NCBI GenBank assembly: GCA_013396915.1
Contig: VWZL01000686.1
Coordinates: forward strand, 286,143-350,142
Direction: 5' to 3'
Length of the DNA stretch: 64,000 bases
Source: Stercorarius parasiticus
Taxonomy: Eukaryota > Chordata > Aves > Charadriiformes > Stercorariidae
The notes below the pieces were generated by a model, which was not told the origin of the DNA, did no database searches, and saw nothing but the letters and a program-made list of their open reading frames with translations. Shown here piece after piece: positions 1 to 12,661 of the stretch (within the stretch, counting starts at the first letter, position 1; each line of letters opens with the position of its first letter). The translations under genes were made by a program, and so were the position numbers.

Positions 1-3000
1 AATATCTAGTGAGCTAAAGCAGCCCCTGCCCCTGTGTTCTTAGCAGCCTCTTTATGTATTACATTGAGGTTAAAAAAAAGAAAATGAAAGTCTACTGCAA
101 ATGCTGGATTTTCTAGACTAAAGTTTGCTTCCTCTCATTTTGACATACTTAGGGTACTAGCTTCCACTGACTTTTGAAGGCAAATATGAATGGACAAAGC
201 ATCCTAATAGCTTCAACAAAAGAGCTCCATTTCTTTACTGTCTGCTATACTATGGAATGTCAAACACTTCAGGAGCATGCCTCCAACTCGGGCAAGCTCA
301 TCTGTCAGTGGTGTATCACCTTGACTTTGAAAGAGGAAAGTTATTCTCAAAAGTGCTATCGGTTTTGACATTTTTACACACTAATCAGTATACACTGTCC
401 GACGTGTGACACAAAAGCAGTTTAATGCTGATCGTATAATGCTAGACCCTAGGAACAGCGTGTGAAGGGAATGGGAGGGACTCTATCACAATTTCCTTAG
501 GAACATAATCACAGCATGCCATCATGTCATCCCATGCTCCACTGAGAAGTACCAGCCTCGATTTGACCAGAAAAAGCACTTACAGAGGGAGCTGCTTGGG
601 CTCAGAATTAGTACCTCACAGAAAGACATGAGTTTTTTCTTTTAGGCATCATAGTGGAACAGTTTCCCTGAGACTCCAAAGTTACTATGAAATTTCTTGA
701 GGTTAGATTTTTTTTTTGTCTGTCTCCTGTTACATCAAGTGCAATTAAGAAGAGATTGTGACCACAAGAAAGATCTGCTTACCTGCTATTCTAACTTTAC
801 ACATTATCTTTAGCTGTAAAAACATTCCTTCTCTGTACGTTCTCTACAGTGTTTGAGCAGCTCTGCAATGCAAAGCAGTTTGGGACAAGATGGGGGAACC
901 TCAAAAAATTAAATCAACTCTTTTCTGGGAAAAACAGAACTCCTCAATTTCTCACTAAAAGAAGAAGACCCAATTAAAAACACTGTCTTAAACTCTTTAA
1001 ATTATGTCTCCTTTCTCTGTAGAGAAAAAGGCCACAAAAAAAATAGGGTATGTCCCTGTTACAGCCATTCTGGATAGCATAGGAGCAGTTGTTAGGGAAC
1101 TGAGAGCAGGTCTTTTAGAGTTACTTACATGGTCTGGACCACAAATACTTTCCACTGATTTAATTCTTCATAAAAAAAACAATTGGATTAGTCCAATCTA
1201 ATGCTATAGATGTGATAATACCATGCAGTGTCGCTTACAATGGTTGTATTTCCATAGGTGTACAGTACTGTATTGGTTGGCAATAGGTGTCGGTACCACA
1301 TGGGGATTTTACTGACTGTTCTAAATTAAGAGAGTTTTGGAAAGCTACTCATGCAACAGTAAATTACAACTAGGTCCTACTGAGCTAGTTATGCTACCAA
1401 CTGCCACGAGTCTGCATTTCTGCAGTCCACATACATACGCGCAGAGTGTAAGGCAGACCAGAGAATCAAGGCACTGCATGGGACACTGCACTCTTTTGTA
1501 GAGACTAGAAAACTTCATGCCACAAGATTGTTACAGTACCTTTCACTTTCATTAACAGAAGACTCATTCAAAATTACTTAAGATGAGATCAAAAACCATT
1601 AGGCAAAGTTGGAGAAAACTTCTATTCTGTGGAATTAAAACCAATAAATTACGCATGTTTTCTGTTCCCCCCCTTCTCTGCTCAGACAGCGAGTTTGAAT
1701 TGGCCTGTAAGAGACCTCCTGAGAACAAAAGCCCCACTCCCAAGAATAGAACAAGACAGATACTCATGAATTGCATCCTGTTAACCACTTTCATTAAAAC
1801 CTTTTACCCTGATCTGGGGTCTAATAGGCTTACTTTGACTAAGCCTAAGACAATCTAGGACTTTCTTCTTAGAAGAGAGGCTTCTTTCCTCTAGAACTAT
1901 AAGCAACAGCAGTGAAAAAATCATCTTACTATGTTGCTTGAAGCACGACACTACTGTCCTGTTGAGGGTGAAAACTGAAAGTGAACCACATCTGTTCTCT
2001 GGTAATTTAGGCAGGAAGTTTACATTCACAGAGAGAATGGGCAACTCCAGACGAGGCTCTGTGAAAAAGCAAAATCCATGCTCTTCATAGAGGGAGTGTC
2101 AGAGACCAGAAAATAACTAGCAAACATAGGGAAAACATTATAGTTCTTCCGTAGGACTGCAACAATTACATGACACAAAAGGTCATGATATGTGTGTCTA
2201 TGTGAAAAATATCTCGATAGCTCTTTTCTCAACATGACTAGCACCACTCTTGTGATCCTTAGCGTTTATTGAACCCTTCCTATTGGAAGTGTGATGCTCA
2301 CAGATGTCAAGTAAAAATTAGTGTTGTACCCAGCAGATTCACCTGTCCTCCCACACATAAACTGCTGTCCCTATTGCATTCGTGCAGTGACCTCAGCTAC
2401 AACTGGCCATGAACAGCTTGCAGCTGCGCAGTTAGTATGACGCACTGGGACACAAAACCCTTTGCTACAGAATTAGTAGCTTGATTTGTAACAGTACCAA
2501 CCAACTGACTGATCATCTTCCACATTCCCGTGAATCAGACGTGCCAAGAAGCCTTTAGACTACACACCTGGACAGGACACCAGTAATGCTGTGCTTTAAC
2601 TCTACACATTCGACGTTTCTCTCATGGCTGCTTTCCCACAGCAGCTCCTCTGCTGACTCTTAAAACTCCTGATACAGTCTTGGGCAATGATCCAAGCAAG
2701 AAGGGTGAAGCACTGTATCTGCCTGCATGCCGTGCTTAACCAGAGACGTCAGCCAGAGATCACAGGATGACTCAAGCTGCACAGAGACAGGGACTGTTAG
2801 TCACTCCTCCCTTCTCCAACAGCACCGCAAACAGGCTACATACAGGACAGGAAAAAAGAATACAAATGCACTTCCCGTACAGACATAGTCTTTCACTGCT
2901 AGCAGTCAAAGCAAAGCCAGAGAAGGTCACACCATAAGGGGTTACCTCAACTAACCTTACAAGCTGTCTGGAAGACGCTCCCCTCCCATTCCCCCACCCC

Positions 3001-4964
3001 GAGAGGCAAAGGCTAAGCCCTCCTTATCCCAGTGGAGACAAGAGAAAGCCCTCCCCCTCACTGGGATAAATTCTGACTTACAGACTAGGTCAGAGCCTTT
3101 AAATCCCTTGCAGCGTTGCAGAGCACAGCATTTCTCTGCTGGGCCTCAGGCCAGCAGAGCTTTCCTTTTCAGTGTTATCTGGCTGACAGTGCTCGTTTAA
3201 GTCCCTGGCAGATGGATCAGCAGCAAGGTTGTCACAGGAACACAATACACATGAGGTAGAAGCCGACTATCAGCACAGTTTATGCATGGGGTGAAAGCAG
3301 AACACATAGACATCTCTTCTGGTGATTAGGCTTTTACAATCCGACTGTAGCTTTAAAACTGTCTGCATTCAGTGCATAACATCTCTATGGACGTGAGCTT
3401 CAGCCTCTGATCACCTTGCACCAGAGTCCTAAACACATTCAGGATAAGCCTTGGAAAGATTCATCCCCAAGTCCTTTTGGTATAGAGCAAACCAAAGGGA
3501 AGATGCGGGGGGAAGATTAGCTGAAGGAAGAGTGGAGAGAAAGCCCGTAAAAGAACTGGTGCATTAGAAAGAGGGAAAAGGCAAGCGCCTAGGAGAGGGC
3601 TGCAGGACTAGATAGCCCCAGACAGCAAATACTCTCAATGACAGCTCAAAGACACAAACCCCCACCCACACTGTAAAAACCTGATCCCTTTGCACATACA
3701 GAGCAGGAAGGACTTCTGCAGGCCAGAACGCAGACATACCGCCAGAAAAGCTCCAACAGTGGTACAGCCAACAGCTGTAGTCTTGCAAGGCTTCAGCTAA
3801 TCTAGACACTGTTCCTCTTAGTACAGGCAGATTTGCATATTTGGATAGGTAAACAGCAACAAGGCTACATGCGTTTACCAGGAGCTATACTGGCTTGGGC
3901 ACTGGAAGGACGCACCTACCCGGCTGCAAAGCAGAGTTGGCCAATTTCCTGATAGAAGAGCAGGTTTCCCTGATGAAGAAAAACTCTCCCCTTCCCTCCC
4001 CAGCTCTCCCTGCTGAGATGTTACCTCAGGATTATCTGAAACATCATAGCCAAGCTGCAGAGCTCTGCATCATCCTCAAACAGCATTGCCCAGTCCTTTG
4101 CTGCCCAGGGGAATACTCCACATCACAGCCATGCTTCTTCCCAGCTTGTGTCGAGCCCTCCACCACCTGCATACAAAGACTGCACACAACACCCATGCTG
4201 GTTTGCACTTCGCTTACATGTTAGGGAATCGTGACACTTGGAGCCAAACATTATAGCACTGACAGGAGTCATCTCTTTTACAGCAACAACCAGCGCGGGA
4301 CTGTTTGCATGCAAATATGAGATAGTTCCTTTCCAAATACAAGATGATAGCTCCTCCCAAGAGGCAGACTTTCTCCCACAGCAAAACATCAGGCCCATAA
4401 AAGCAAGCTCTGAAATAATAAATGCTTCACCATCTCCTGTTCTTGACAGGACCAATACCCTGCAGCCCAAACAAGTTTCATACCTACTGCTGAGCATACC
4501 TTCATCTAGCCCTTGTGCAGTGGCAAATGCAATCAACAGAGCAGAGCTTGAAGTTGAAGAGCAGTATGCAAGTCAGGCTAAGCCAGTGCAAGCCACTGTC
4601 TAAGGCCATGAGAGAGACTTTGGAGCTTTTATCTCCTGATTGACCTATCCCTTTTTCATTGGGACCACATGATTTTTAGATTCAGTTCTTCTCCTTTGCC
4701 CCTTCTCAACTCAGCCTCCAGGAGATGATGGGACTATTCCCCTCCTGCTGCCCACTGTCTAGAGAAGCGTGACATAAAGGCTGATGTGAATGGAGAATGA
4801 ATGGGAACATCCAGGTGTGAAAGCACCGAAAGGAACAAAGTGTGGGAGAAGGGCTTTAAGAATAGCAGGTGTAGGTGGCATCTAGATAACAGGACATTCA
4901 GATCCCAGCACATGGTGAGTTAATCTTGACAGCTCACAGAATAAGTGGGGGGTAGAGGAGTGAA
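1..4964. other. intergenic DNA, no gene recognised
   Basis: Five kilobases with only short open frames, none with a recognisable domain, and no CpG island. The frames at 3895-4603 on the plus strand are interrupted and unflanked by convincing splice sites. It is most likely intergenic, or an intron of an unseen neighbour. Confidence 0.45.
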
Positions 4965-5235
4965 GCAGATTGAGAGACTGATCCCTGTTAGCTCCTGAAG
5001 GGTTCAAAAGGTACATCCAAACACAGCATCTCGCCACCAATCTAAGAAGAACCCAGGAGACATAAGAGGATGCCATAGGCATCACCTCTGTCTTCCACCT
5101 CCATCATTGAAAGGAATCTGACCAGATCATGTGGATACACACATTTTGTTGCCTGAAAGCACGTGGGCATGAGTGTGCAAGTGAGATCAAGTTTATTTTA
5201 AAGTGAAAACACATTTTCCCCTCTTTTAAGACCTC
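4965..5235 (+). repeat. unknown dispersed repeat, copy A
   Basis: Homologue of 8084-8355. Matching blocks: ATTGAGAGACTGATCC, GCTCCTGAAGGG, TACATCCAAACAC, GCCACCAATCTAAG, AGGATGCCATAGGCATCACC, TCATGTGGATACACACA, CACGTGGGCATGAGTGTG and AACACATTTTCCCC. Flanks beyond these limits do not obviously align, so this looks like two insertions of one repeat family rather than a larger tandem duplication. Confidence 0.7.
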
Positions 5236-5750
5236 ACATTTTCACACTATTTTCCACGTTAACTGAAGAAGAACACAAGGTGTAGGCAGGACGTGTATAG
5301 ACTTAATTGCTGGACAACACAAAAGGGAAACACATACGCTAGGCTTTATGCTATGGCTGTTTTAAGAGATTTAAGAAAAACAAACCAACCAGTTTCACCT
5401 CAATGGCTGTTATTTCCAAATAAGAATGAAGTTGTTGGGCAGAGGGCTGCATTACTTGTAATAATAAAAAAAAATTGTGTATGCATTTTGCAATTAATCA
5501 CCTCATCAAATAGCAGCTGGATCTACTTAAATTGGAACTGCTTAAATAAAGAGTTGGCAGTCAAGTCAGATGTGCACATCCTAAAAGGCAGAGGGCTCCA
5601 TTTTGGAAATTATCTAGTAGATCTGAAAAGGCTCAACTAAGTTTATGTTCACACACACACACAAAAAAAAAAAAAGCAAGGACTGGGATAATTTATTCCC
5701 AAGATCAAGATGGACAGAGTGGGTGACCTCTTTGAAGGTTCACTAAACGG
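5236..5750. other. intergenic DNA
   Basis: Between repeat copy A and the CR1. A 115-codon open frame (5293-5640, plus) has no recognisable motif and begins at a non-ATG codon. A (CA)n plus poly(A) tract lies at 5650-5675. Confidence 0.45.
5650..5675 (+). repeat. (CA)n followed by poly(A)
   Basis: CACACACACACA directly followed by about thirteen adenines. Simple repeat or a retroposon tail. Confidence 0.85.
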
Positions 5751-6062
5751 CCAGGGTTGGAAGGGACCTCTGCAGATAATCATAGTCTAACCCCCTGCCA
5801 GAGCAGAGTCACCCAGAGCAGGTTGCACAGGAACGCGTCCAGGCTAGTTTGGAATGTCTCCAGAGACAGAGACTCCAACACCTCTCTGGGCAGCCTCTTC
5901 CAGTGGTCTGCCACCCTCAAAGTAAAGAAGTTCCTCCTCATGTTGAGGTGGAACTTCCTACGTTCAAGTTTGTGCCTGTTACCCCTTGTCCTGTCGCTGG
6001 GCACCACTGAAAAAAGCCTGGCCCCATCCTCCTGACACCCACCCTTTAAGTATTTATAAGAT
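5751..6062 (-). mobile_element. 5'-truncated CR1 LINE, 3' end
   Basis: Plus strand shows the reverse complement of a CR1 tail: CCAGGGTTGGAAGGGACCTC, then GATAATCATAGTCTAACCCCC. The minus strand encodes the CR1 ORF2 C-terminus ([20 protein letters not shown], then [18 protein letters not shown]). More diverged than the copy at 49.4 kb; the terminal octamer repeat is lost. Confidence 0.92.
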
Positions 6063-8083
6063 GTTTCTGAAGGAGCTGATCCAAGAGAAGGACTTGGTCA
6101 TTGGACTGTGAAAGCAGTTTCAGACATGCAAACCTGTCTAACAATGAGGCATATTCTAGTAAATACTGTTCTATGCAGACATGTAAGCAAGTGTAAAATC
6201 TTTACTTTATATAAAAGTAAATGGAGAGAAGGGGCATCCTCTTTGTGTCTTTAATGGCACGCCCCCCTAAAAGGGTCACGACACAGAGGAGAATATTCTC
6301 AGAAGCTGAGAGTTAAAACAAAAAGGCATGACGGCAACAGACTAATGATAATCAGAATTCACAAATATTGAAGCAGGGAATGCAATGTAAGATGCGACTT
6401 GGAAGTATATTTAGCTGCTGCTACAGAGGATGTGACTGAATGCAACGCTATATGACAAGCAGGGGGTAGAACCTAATCTCTTAATTTGTGTATTTTCTAA
6501 TGAGGGAGCAAAGCGTGACTTTAATCGTTTATAAGAACACCCTACATATGAAACTGAAGAAGATTTAAGGCTGAATATAAAATTATAGCAGAAATTAATG
6601 CCCCTTTCCTCCCTTTCTGCCTCCACTACTGGACATTCAAAGTGCCAAACTGGAAAATGGTGCATAAACTCTGTAGCCCTGACTCTGATGGGGAAAAATA
6701 CAAGGAACATTGCCAAGCAGGTCAACTGAGTATAGCGAATTGCAAGTTAAGACAACAAACGCATTGTGATTTTTGCTGATTTGGATTATTTTCTGATGGG
6801 AATATTATACTGCACGTTTGGAGGTCAGACGGCAGAAAGCTCATTTTAAATACGATGAAAAGAAAATTCTAATTGGGTGAATCTCACAGGGAATGAACTG
6901 TGAATTACGTACACAAAACCTCAAAGGAATAAGAATCAGGAAAATGAATGGAGAAATGAGGCAGGTTTAGCTGCTAAAGCAGTAGCCAGCCTGGGGCATG
7001 TGGAACAGCTAGTAATGGTTGTTATTTTGGCACAACAGAAACAACAGGATGAAGGCAGACAGGAAAAGGAGAAATTGATGAACTGATGTTATAACATTTT
7101 ACATGATAACTGGAAAAAGACAAGTTAAGTAGCAGTGTGGAACACCATCGATAGAAACAGGTGCCAAGAGATTGAATTGAAAAATTGAAATGTGCAGAAG
7201 AAGAGGCAAGACAAAGACCAGTCACCTCCCCATTTTATACCTAAGAGGACAAAGACAGCCCACAGCAATGAATATTGTCTGGTAGCAATTCCTTTTTCAG
7301 AGGGATTACAGAGCCTTCCAGTATTCATTTGAGAAGTGAGAGACTCTGTTGCATTTTTGAAATGGACACCCAAAAACCCCACTACCTACAGGCTAAATGG
7401 GAAGGCCCTTTTGTAAATATAAAAGGATGAGTCTCCAGCATTTAATACAAATAAACCTCCTTATAAACAAATACCACAGGTGAAGGAAGACACAAGAAAG
7501 TGGAGCAGGAAGATCAACAAGGAGGTAAAAACATGTAGGGAGGGGGGAGGAAAAAAAAGAAAGATCCAATTTGAAAGCTTCACCAATAGGGGAAGCTCGC
7601 TCTCTCGTGAGGATGACAGCCTCTTACTGTTAATGGCAATTGCAAAATAATGAATGTTTCTGCCTCTGCTGCTTTAAGGATTATAGGAGATGATTACAAA
7701 GCATCTGTGTACTACACCTCTACATACAGAGAATAACACTGCGCCACCGACTAAGGTTTCCAAGTATAAAGGAATATCACGTTTATTCCACACAGAGTAT
7801 ATTAACCTGATTTGGACAGGTTATTCTGATTCTCAGTGGTTGAAAATTAGTAGAACAAAGATCAGTTATAACAAACCATGGACATCCAGACAGACTTAGA
7901 AAATTTATCTTAATCCAAGTGTAAAATCCCAAAACAGAGTGGAAACTGAAACCAGGGAAGAGACACATGTAGCTCACAGTATCCTCTAATTTAAGAGTAA
8001 AGTTCCCTAATGAAAAATCAAGCCTACAGCTTCAGGAACAGAGAATACTATTCAGTGCCAATACTCTATGCCGGGAGGGGCAT
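6063..8083. other. intergenic DNA
   Basis: Two kilobases between the CR1 tail and repeat copy B. Contains a purine-only tract at 7537-7564 (GGGAGGGGGGAGG followed by A-rich sequence). No exon recognised. Confidence 0.5.
7537..7564 (+). repeat. polypurine tract
   Basis: Uninterrupted G/A run, first G-rich then A-rich, about 28 nt. Simple sequence. Confidence 0.8.
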
Positions 8084-8355
8084 AAACATTGAGAAACTGA
8101 ACCTTGTCTGCTCCTAAAGGGGTCACAAGGCATATCCAAAACTTGCACATCACCACCAACCTGAGAATAACCACAGAGAAGTAGGATGCCCTAAGGCACC
8201 ATTCCTGTCCTCAACATCATTGCAGGAAATCCCAAACCGACCATGTGGATATATACACATCATGGCAACATGCTCATGAGCATGTGGGTACAAGGGTGTA
8301 AGCAATTCAAGTCAGGCTTGTTTAAAAATAAAATCACCTTCCCTTCCTATGAGGA
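8084..8355 (+). repeat. unknown dispersed repeat, copy B
   Basis: Homologous along its length, same orientation, with 4965-5235. Shared blocks in order: ATTGAGAAACTGAACC, GCTCCTAAAGGGG, CATATCCAAAAC, CACCACCAACCTGAG, AGGATGCCCTAAGGCA, CCATGTGGATATATACACA, CATGTGGGTACAAGGGTG and AATAAAATCACCTTCCC. By eye about three quarters of positions agree, with small indels. I do not recognise the family, and there is no shared open reading frame. Confidence 0.7.
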
Positions 8356-9999
8356 TTCACTCTGTGGCCTGCTATATCACCACAACATTATTATCTGCAG
8401 CTGTTTCTAAATAACACAGACTGTGTGGGGGATCTTCCATCTCCCACCAGCCAAAGACTGCAAGAGCATGCAACAGGAACCTTTGAGGCTAGGGGGAAGT
8501 GACACAAAGCTACAGAGACGAGAGGGGCAGTTCAATATACGGCCCACAGCGGCTCCTTTCAAAAACTGGCTACAAACCCAGGCAGACAGCTCTGCTCTGC
8601 TACAGTTACACCCAGATCCCATCAAAGCAGCTTTTTCTAACCCAAACTGCTGGAGCCATACTTTTTAATCAAAGCTGAGACTGAAGCACACAACAATAGC
8701 ACTGCATGACAGTACCAGGATGCACAAAACACTCTGTCCAAGCCCAGCCTGCTGCTAAAGAGAAAATGGAATTATGCTGTGAGACACACTGATTTTTCTT
8801 TGTTTCTCTACAAGGACTGATATCAATAAAAGCCTATTCAGGGAAAGGAGACTCATACAGCAGATCTTATCTTTCCAGTTTATTTCAAAAGTTCTATCTG
8901 TCCATCTTTCAAGGGCTTTCCAGCAAGGATTCTATACAATATCCCTAATGGGAAGGCTCCATCTTTCCATAGGAAAGAATTTAAATATGGTGGTTTGAGA
9001 AGGGATCTCTTGGCTCAAGAAGGTACTTAAATGTTGTAATCTTCTGCAAGGAAAATGCCATAATAAGGTTTTATGTAACAGTCCCTGCTGAACTGACTTA
9101 TCAGCAAATAAAGGCTACAGTGTTTTGATAAGAATCCATGTGGTGTTGGTTTGCAGAATAGGAGCAAAATGAGTTGCCCACGGAAAGCTAGTAAGAGGTT
9201 TTTTCCCAAAATACTCACAAATGGACATTTTCTTAGCTGAGAATTATATGCTGAGTTCTGGAAAGGTTAGGCACATTTAGAGATTTCAGAAGCTCTCTGC
9301 AGCTTGTCTCCTGCAGGCTGTTATAGTGGAGAGAAGCTGAGAGCATGCAGCTGCTGACGTCAATAGGGTAAATAATACCATGTACTGAAATCACCTGGGC
9401 ATGCATTACCCTTTCCACAGAGCCTGCTGAGCACACTGTGCTGCAAAGCAGTCTGGGAAGCCCAGGTGCCTGCTTGCATGGAAAATTCTATATCAGATCA
9501 AGTAAATATTCTCCAGGACCACCACCCCCCAATAAAAAATAAATACATCGAGTTTCTCGGGGTTATTTCTTTGAAAGCACAGTATATTACACCATTGCTC
9601 AATTTGTGTACCAAGAGCCGGGTACTGTGATACACAGATGCCAAATAGCAAAACCTCTCAGAAGAGACCAAAGGCAACCTTTCCCCATTGCAGGACAGGC
9701 TGTTCTGTTCGCAATTAACAGCTTACAGCTTAGTCACTTGGAGAGGCCACTTTGCTACTGATCTGGGGAATCAGGAGCTTACACGCCCACAAAGGCAGCA
9801 GAGCTCCCTTTTATGGCTCTGAAAGACCTGGGGTCCTCTCTGACAAGCCAGCCCACCAAGTCTGGTCTGCATGACGGACTCACAGCAACCAAAGTGAACT
9901 GCACAGCAGTGCTGGCCAGCAAATACTGTCAAGGTCAGCATGCAGAAAATGGTAGGTACAGTAACAGCAGATACTGCAGGCAAGCAACCTGTAAAGGGA
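8356..9999. other. intergenic DNA
   Basis: No gene or transposon recognised. Contains the isolated palindromic CRE at 9355. Confidence 0.5.
9355..9362. promoter_or_regulatory. perfect palindromic CRE
   Basis: TGACGTCA in CTGCTGACGTCAATAGGG context. A full cAMP-response element core in CpG-poor intergenic DNA. No promoter around it is evident. Confidence 0.3.
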
Positions 10000-10116
10000 G
10001 AATCCCCCCCACCTCTGCTCAGAAAGGGAGTGCCAAAGCTGGAAAGTGAGTGGACAGCATCTCCCAGACCCAAGCCCAGCATCCTAGCCACTAGGCCACG
10101 CTGTTTCTCCAGCAAG
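10000..10116 (-). repeat. MIR-type SINE relic
   Basis: Minus strand reads GTGGCCTAGTGGCTAGGATG (A-box head typical of amniote MIR-like SINEs), then CTGGGCTTGGGTCTGGGAG, then CACTTTCCAGCTTTGGCAC. The plus-strand signature CCTAGCCACTAGGCCAC is highly characteristic. Confidence 0.65.
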
Positions 10117-10349
10117 CTGGGTCTGCTGCCTTCAGAGCATGCAGAAAAGGAGATAAAACCAGTGGTCATGCCTGTCAGAGTTCATGCATGCACTCCCACC
10201 TCAGGTTTCTAGCTTTGTAGAGTGCAAGTTCAGAGTGTATAGGTCTGTCTGAGGTGAAGAGGGGAACAACAACTGGAACCACCAAGCAGAAAACCCGGCT
10301 TTCACCTCCTTCCCTGGATATGCTTGCTCTGAGCAAAAGCAGGAGGACA

Positions 10350-10640
10350 TTATTATTAATGCAGCAAATTAGCAGTTGAGTCCTGTTAGCGCTGCTCACG
10401 TCACTGCAGCTGCATTAAAGGCTGTTAGAGAGACGTATAAATTATTCACACTAATCAGGGTGCTGACAGCAAGATCTGGGGGCACAGCCAGGGCAGAGGC
10501 TGCAGATTCCTGCTTGCAGCACCTTGTCATGATGGGAGGCCAGCTGCTCTCCTTTCTTGACAAGCCGTTTCCTTGGAGCGGTTGCCATGTCAACACATCT
10601 GTCTAGGCCTTCCTACTTGTCAAAAGTTTAAGGTAATTTA
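10350..10640. promoter_or_regulatory. candidate conserved non-coding / regulatory block
   Basis: A motif-dense block with ATTATTAATG, CAAATTAGCAG, CTCACGTCACTG (CRE/E-box-like), TATAAATTATTCAC, ACTAATCAGG and GGTTGCCATG (RFX-like half-site). It resembles vertebrate conserved non-coding elements. No ORF or splice structure explains it. Confidence 0.3.
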
Positions 10641-10816
10641 GTGCAGAAAGCCAAGGAAGGTTCTGAAGTGCCTTAACCCTTTTCATGCACTGAGCAAGCT
10701 ATTCCCCAGGAAGATGGCTGGAACAGTGGCAAGCCAGAGAAAATTTGCAGAGCAGCTGATGGAAATAGATGCCAAATTTCCCCTGCCAAGGGATCCACCA
10801 ACTCCCCTGGATGCAG

Positions 10817-10944
10817 TAAGGTGAAAAAAAGAAACCACAAATCAAAAAAACCCCACCAAACAAAAAAATTCAAAAAAACACTACAAACCAAACAACAACA
10901 ACAACAAAAACACCCACACACAAAACCCCCCAAAACCAACAGCT
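10817..10944 (+). repeat. A/C-rich low-complexity tract
   Basis: About 125 bp made almost only of A and C (ACAACAACAACAAC, CACCCACACACAAAACC). Simple repeat; it may be the decayed tail of a retroposon. Confidence 0.85.
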
Positions 10945-12633
10945 CTATACTAGGAGTCCTGATCTGGCAGCAATCGCTTAGAGCCTGAGTCACTGAGGCA
11001 CAAACCAGATACCCTTGTGTCCAGCAGCAAATGGTTCCCTCTCGGCATAAGTGGCAGGCTCACAGAGAGGCACACTCTGCACATCCTACTCTAAACCTCT
11101 GAAGAACATGCCCACAGCCATCACACCTGCACACAGACCTCACACCACAGTAAGGCTTATCGCTACAAGGCATATCAACTCAGGATTCTCCATTTCTAGT
11201 CACAAGGTAAATCACCCTTTTCCAACAGATAGCAGCAGATCACTGAGGGTCTCCATGAACACCCCTCAGCTGCAAGATGATGCTGTGACTGACCCAAGCC
11301 CAGCAACCTCCAGTGACCTGTATGTCTCCAGACAAGCCTGGCTTAAGGACTGGGTTAGGCCAAGTCAAACCAAACTCTGCTGTGCACTCCCGAACCAAGC
11401 ACACATGCACACAGGACGCTGCTCCTCCCCGGACCTGTTTGACAGACTGCAGTACCCTGAAGGAGCAGCTATACCTGGCGCTGAAGCATTGAGGCTCCTA
11501 CCAAGCTGAACTGGACAGGAGAAGTTAACCCTGTATGTTTACCGCCTTGTCTGTGAAAAGTCAAAACACACTTACTGTTTCCCCAGAAAGCCTCTAACAA
11601 GAGTGACAGCAAGCAAAACCCAACCAAGGTATCATGAAGCCAGAAGGCTATTTTTCCTCTTAATACCTCAAGTTACTACATATCAATCTGATGTCAAACT
11701 CCAGTTAAATAAGCAAGACCCTGGCCTCCTCCACATGGCTTTAACTTTTAGCCTTTCTAGTTTAACGCAGGCCCTTAAACCTCTATCTGCAAAGACACTC
11801 TTATGACCCCAAGCACTTCACCTTGTTTTATTAATGTTTATTTAAAGTAATCACATGTTCGAAGAGAGGCCAGAGCTCTGGTTCAGTACTGCCTGTCTAA
11901 AAAGATTAGCTGTTTCTCAGTTCCCCAGAATTATTTAGCCTAAATATTGATGAATGACAATTAACTGATGCATTTAATACTCCATAGTGCAAGATGAACT
12001 TGGAAAGCAAACACTTAGCATGCCATTCTCTTCACTTCAGCAGAAGCGGTTACAATGACAACAGGAATTTTGGGGAAGGCTTTCCAAAAATCACCATCAG
12101 GAAAGCTCACACAACCTGCTTCAAAGAGCCTACAAAGACAATCTGCTCCCTGAGCAATCAGTTCTTGAACTCCAAGAAGCCCTGACAACTCCCTTCTGAC
12201 CCGCTCAGATGACATGATTTGATCAAGATAAACGCAGCAACCGCAAAAAAACAAGGGTTCATAAGCAGCTCACATATGTATTACCCTTGACTCCGAACTG
12301 GAAGCTGAGTAAAAAGTACATAGTGCAAGAAATAGCCATGCATTTTTGCTTTATTTTGAACATGTTGCCTAGAGCCCTGGCATGACATATCCAGATTTTT
12401 GTCCCAGAATACCAGTCTTTAAAAGGGCTGATTTTTATATCAACAGTTCTTAGAAGCCACAATGGCAATTATTTTTTTTTCCTACAAAAGAATTAATTGT
12501 AAATGGCCTAAAAATAGGCCTGGAAAAACTCGGAGGGGACAACAACGTCAGCTTCTGGCAGCTTTATTACAGCACTCTGTACTGCGTGGCCTCCATTGTT
12601 CCTAGCTGGGTCACTGGGGGATGAGGGAAACCT

Positions 12634-12661
12634 ACTTTACAGGCCAAGAGACCTGTAAAGT
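12634..12661. other. perfect 10-bp inverted repeat (hairpin)
   Basis: ACTTTACAGG and CCTGTAAAGT are exact reverse complements separated by 8 nt. The stem does not extend. It is too short for a miRNA precursor; function unknown. Confidence 0.8.
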
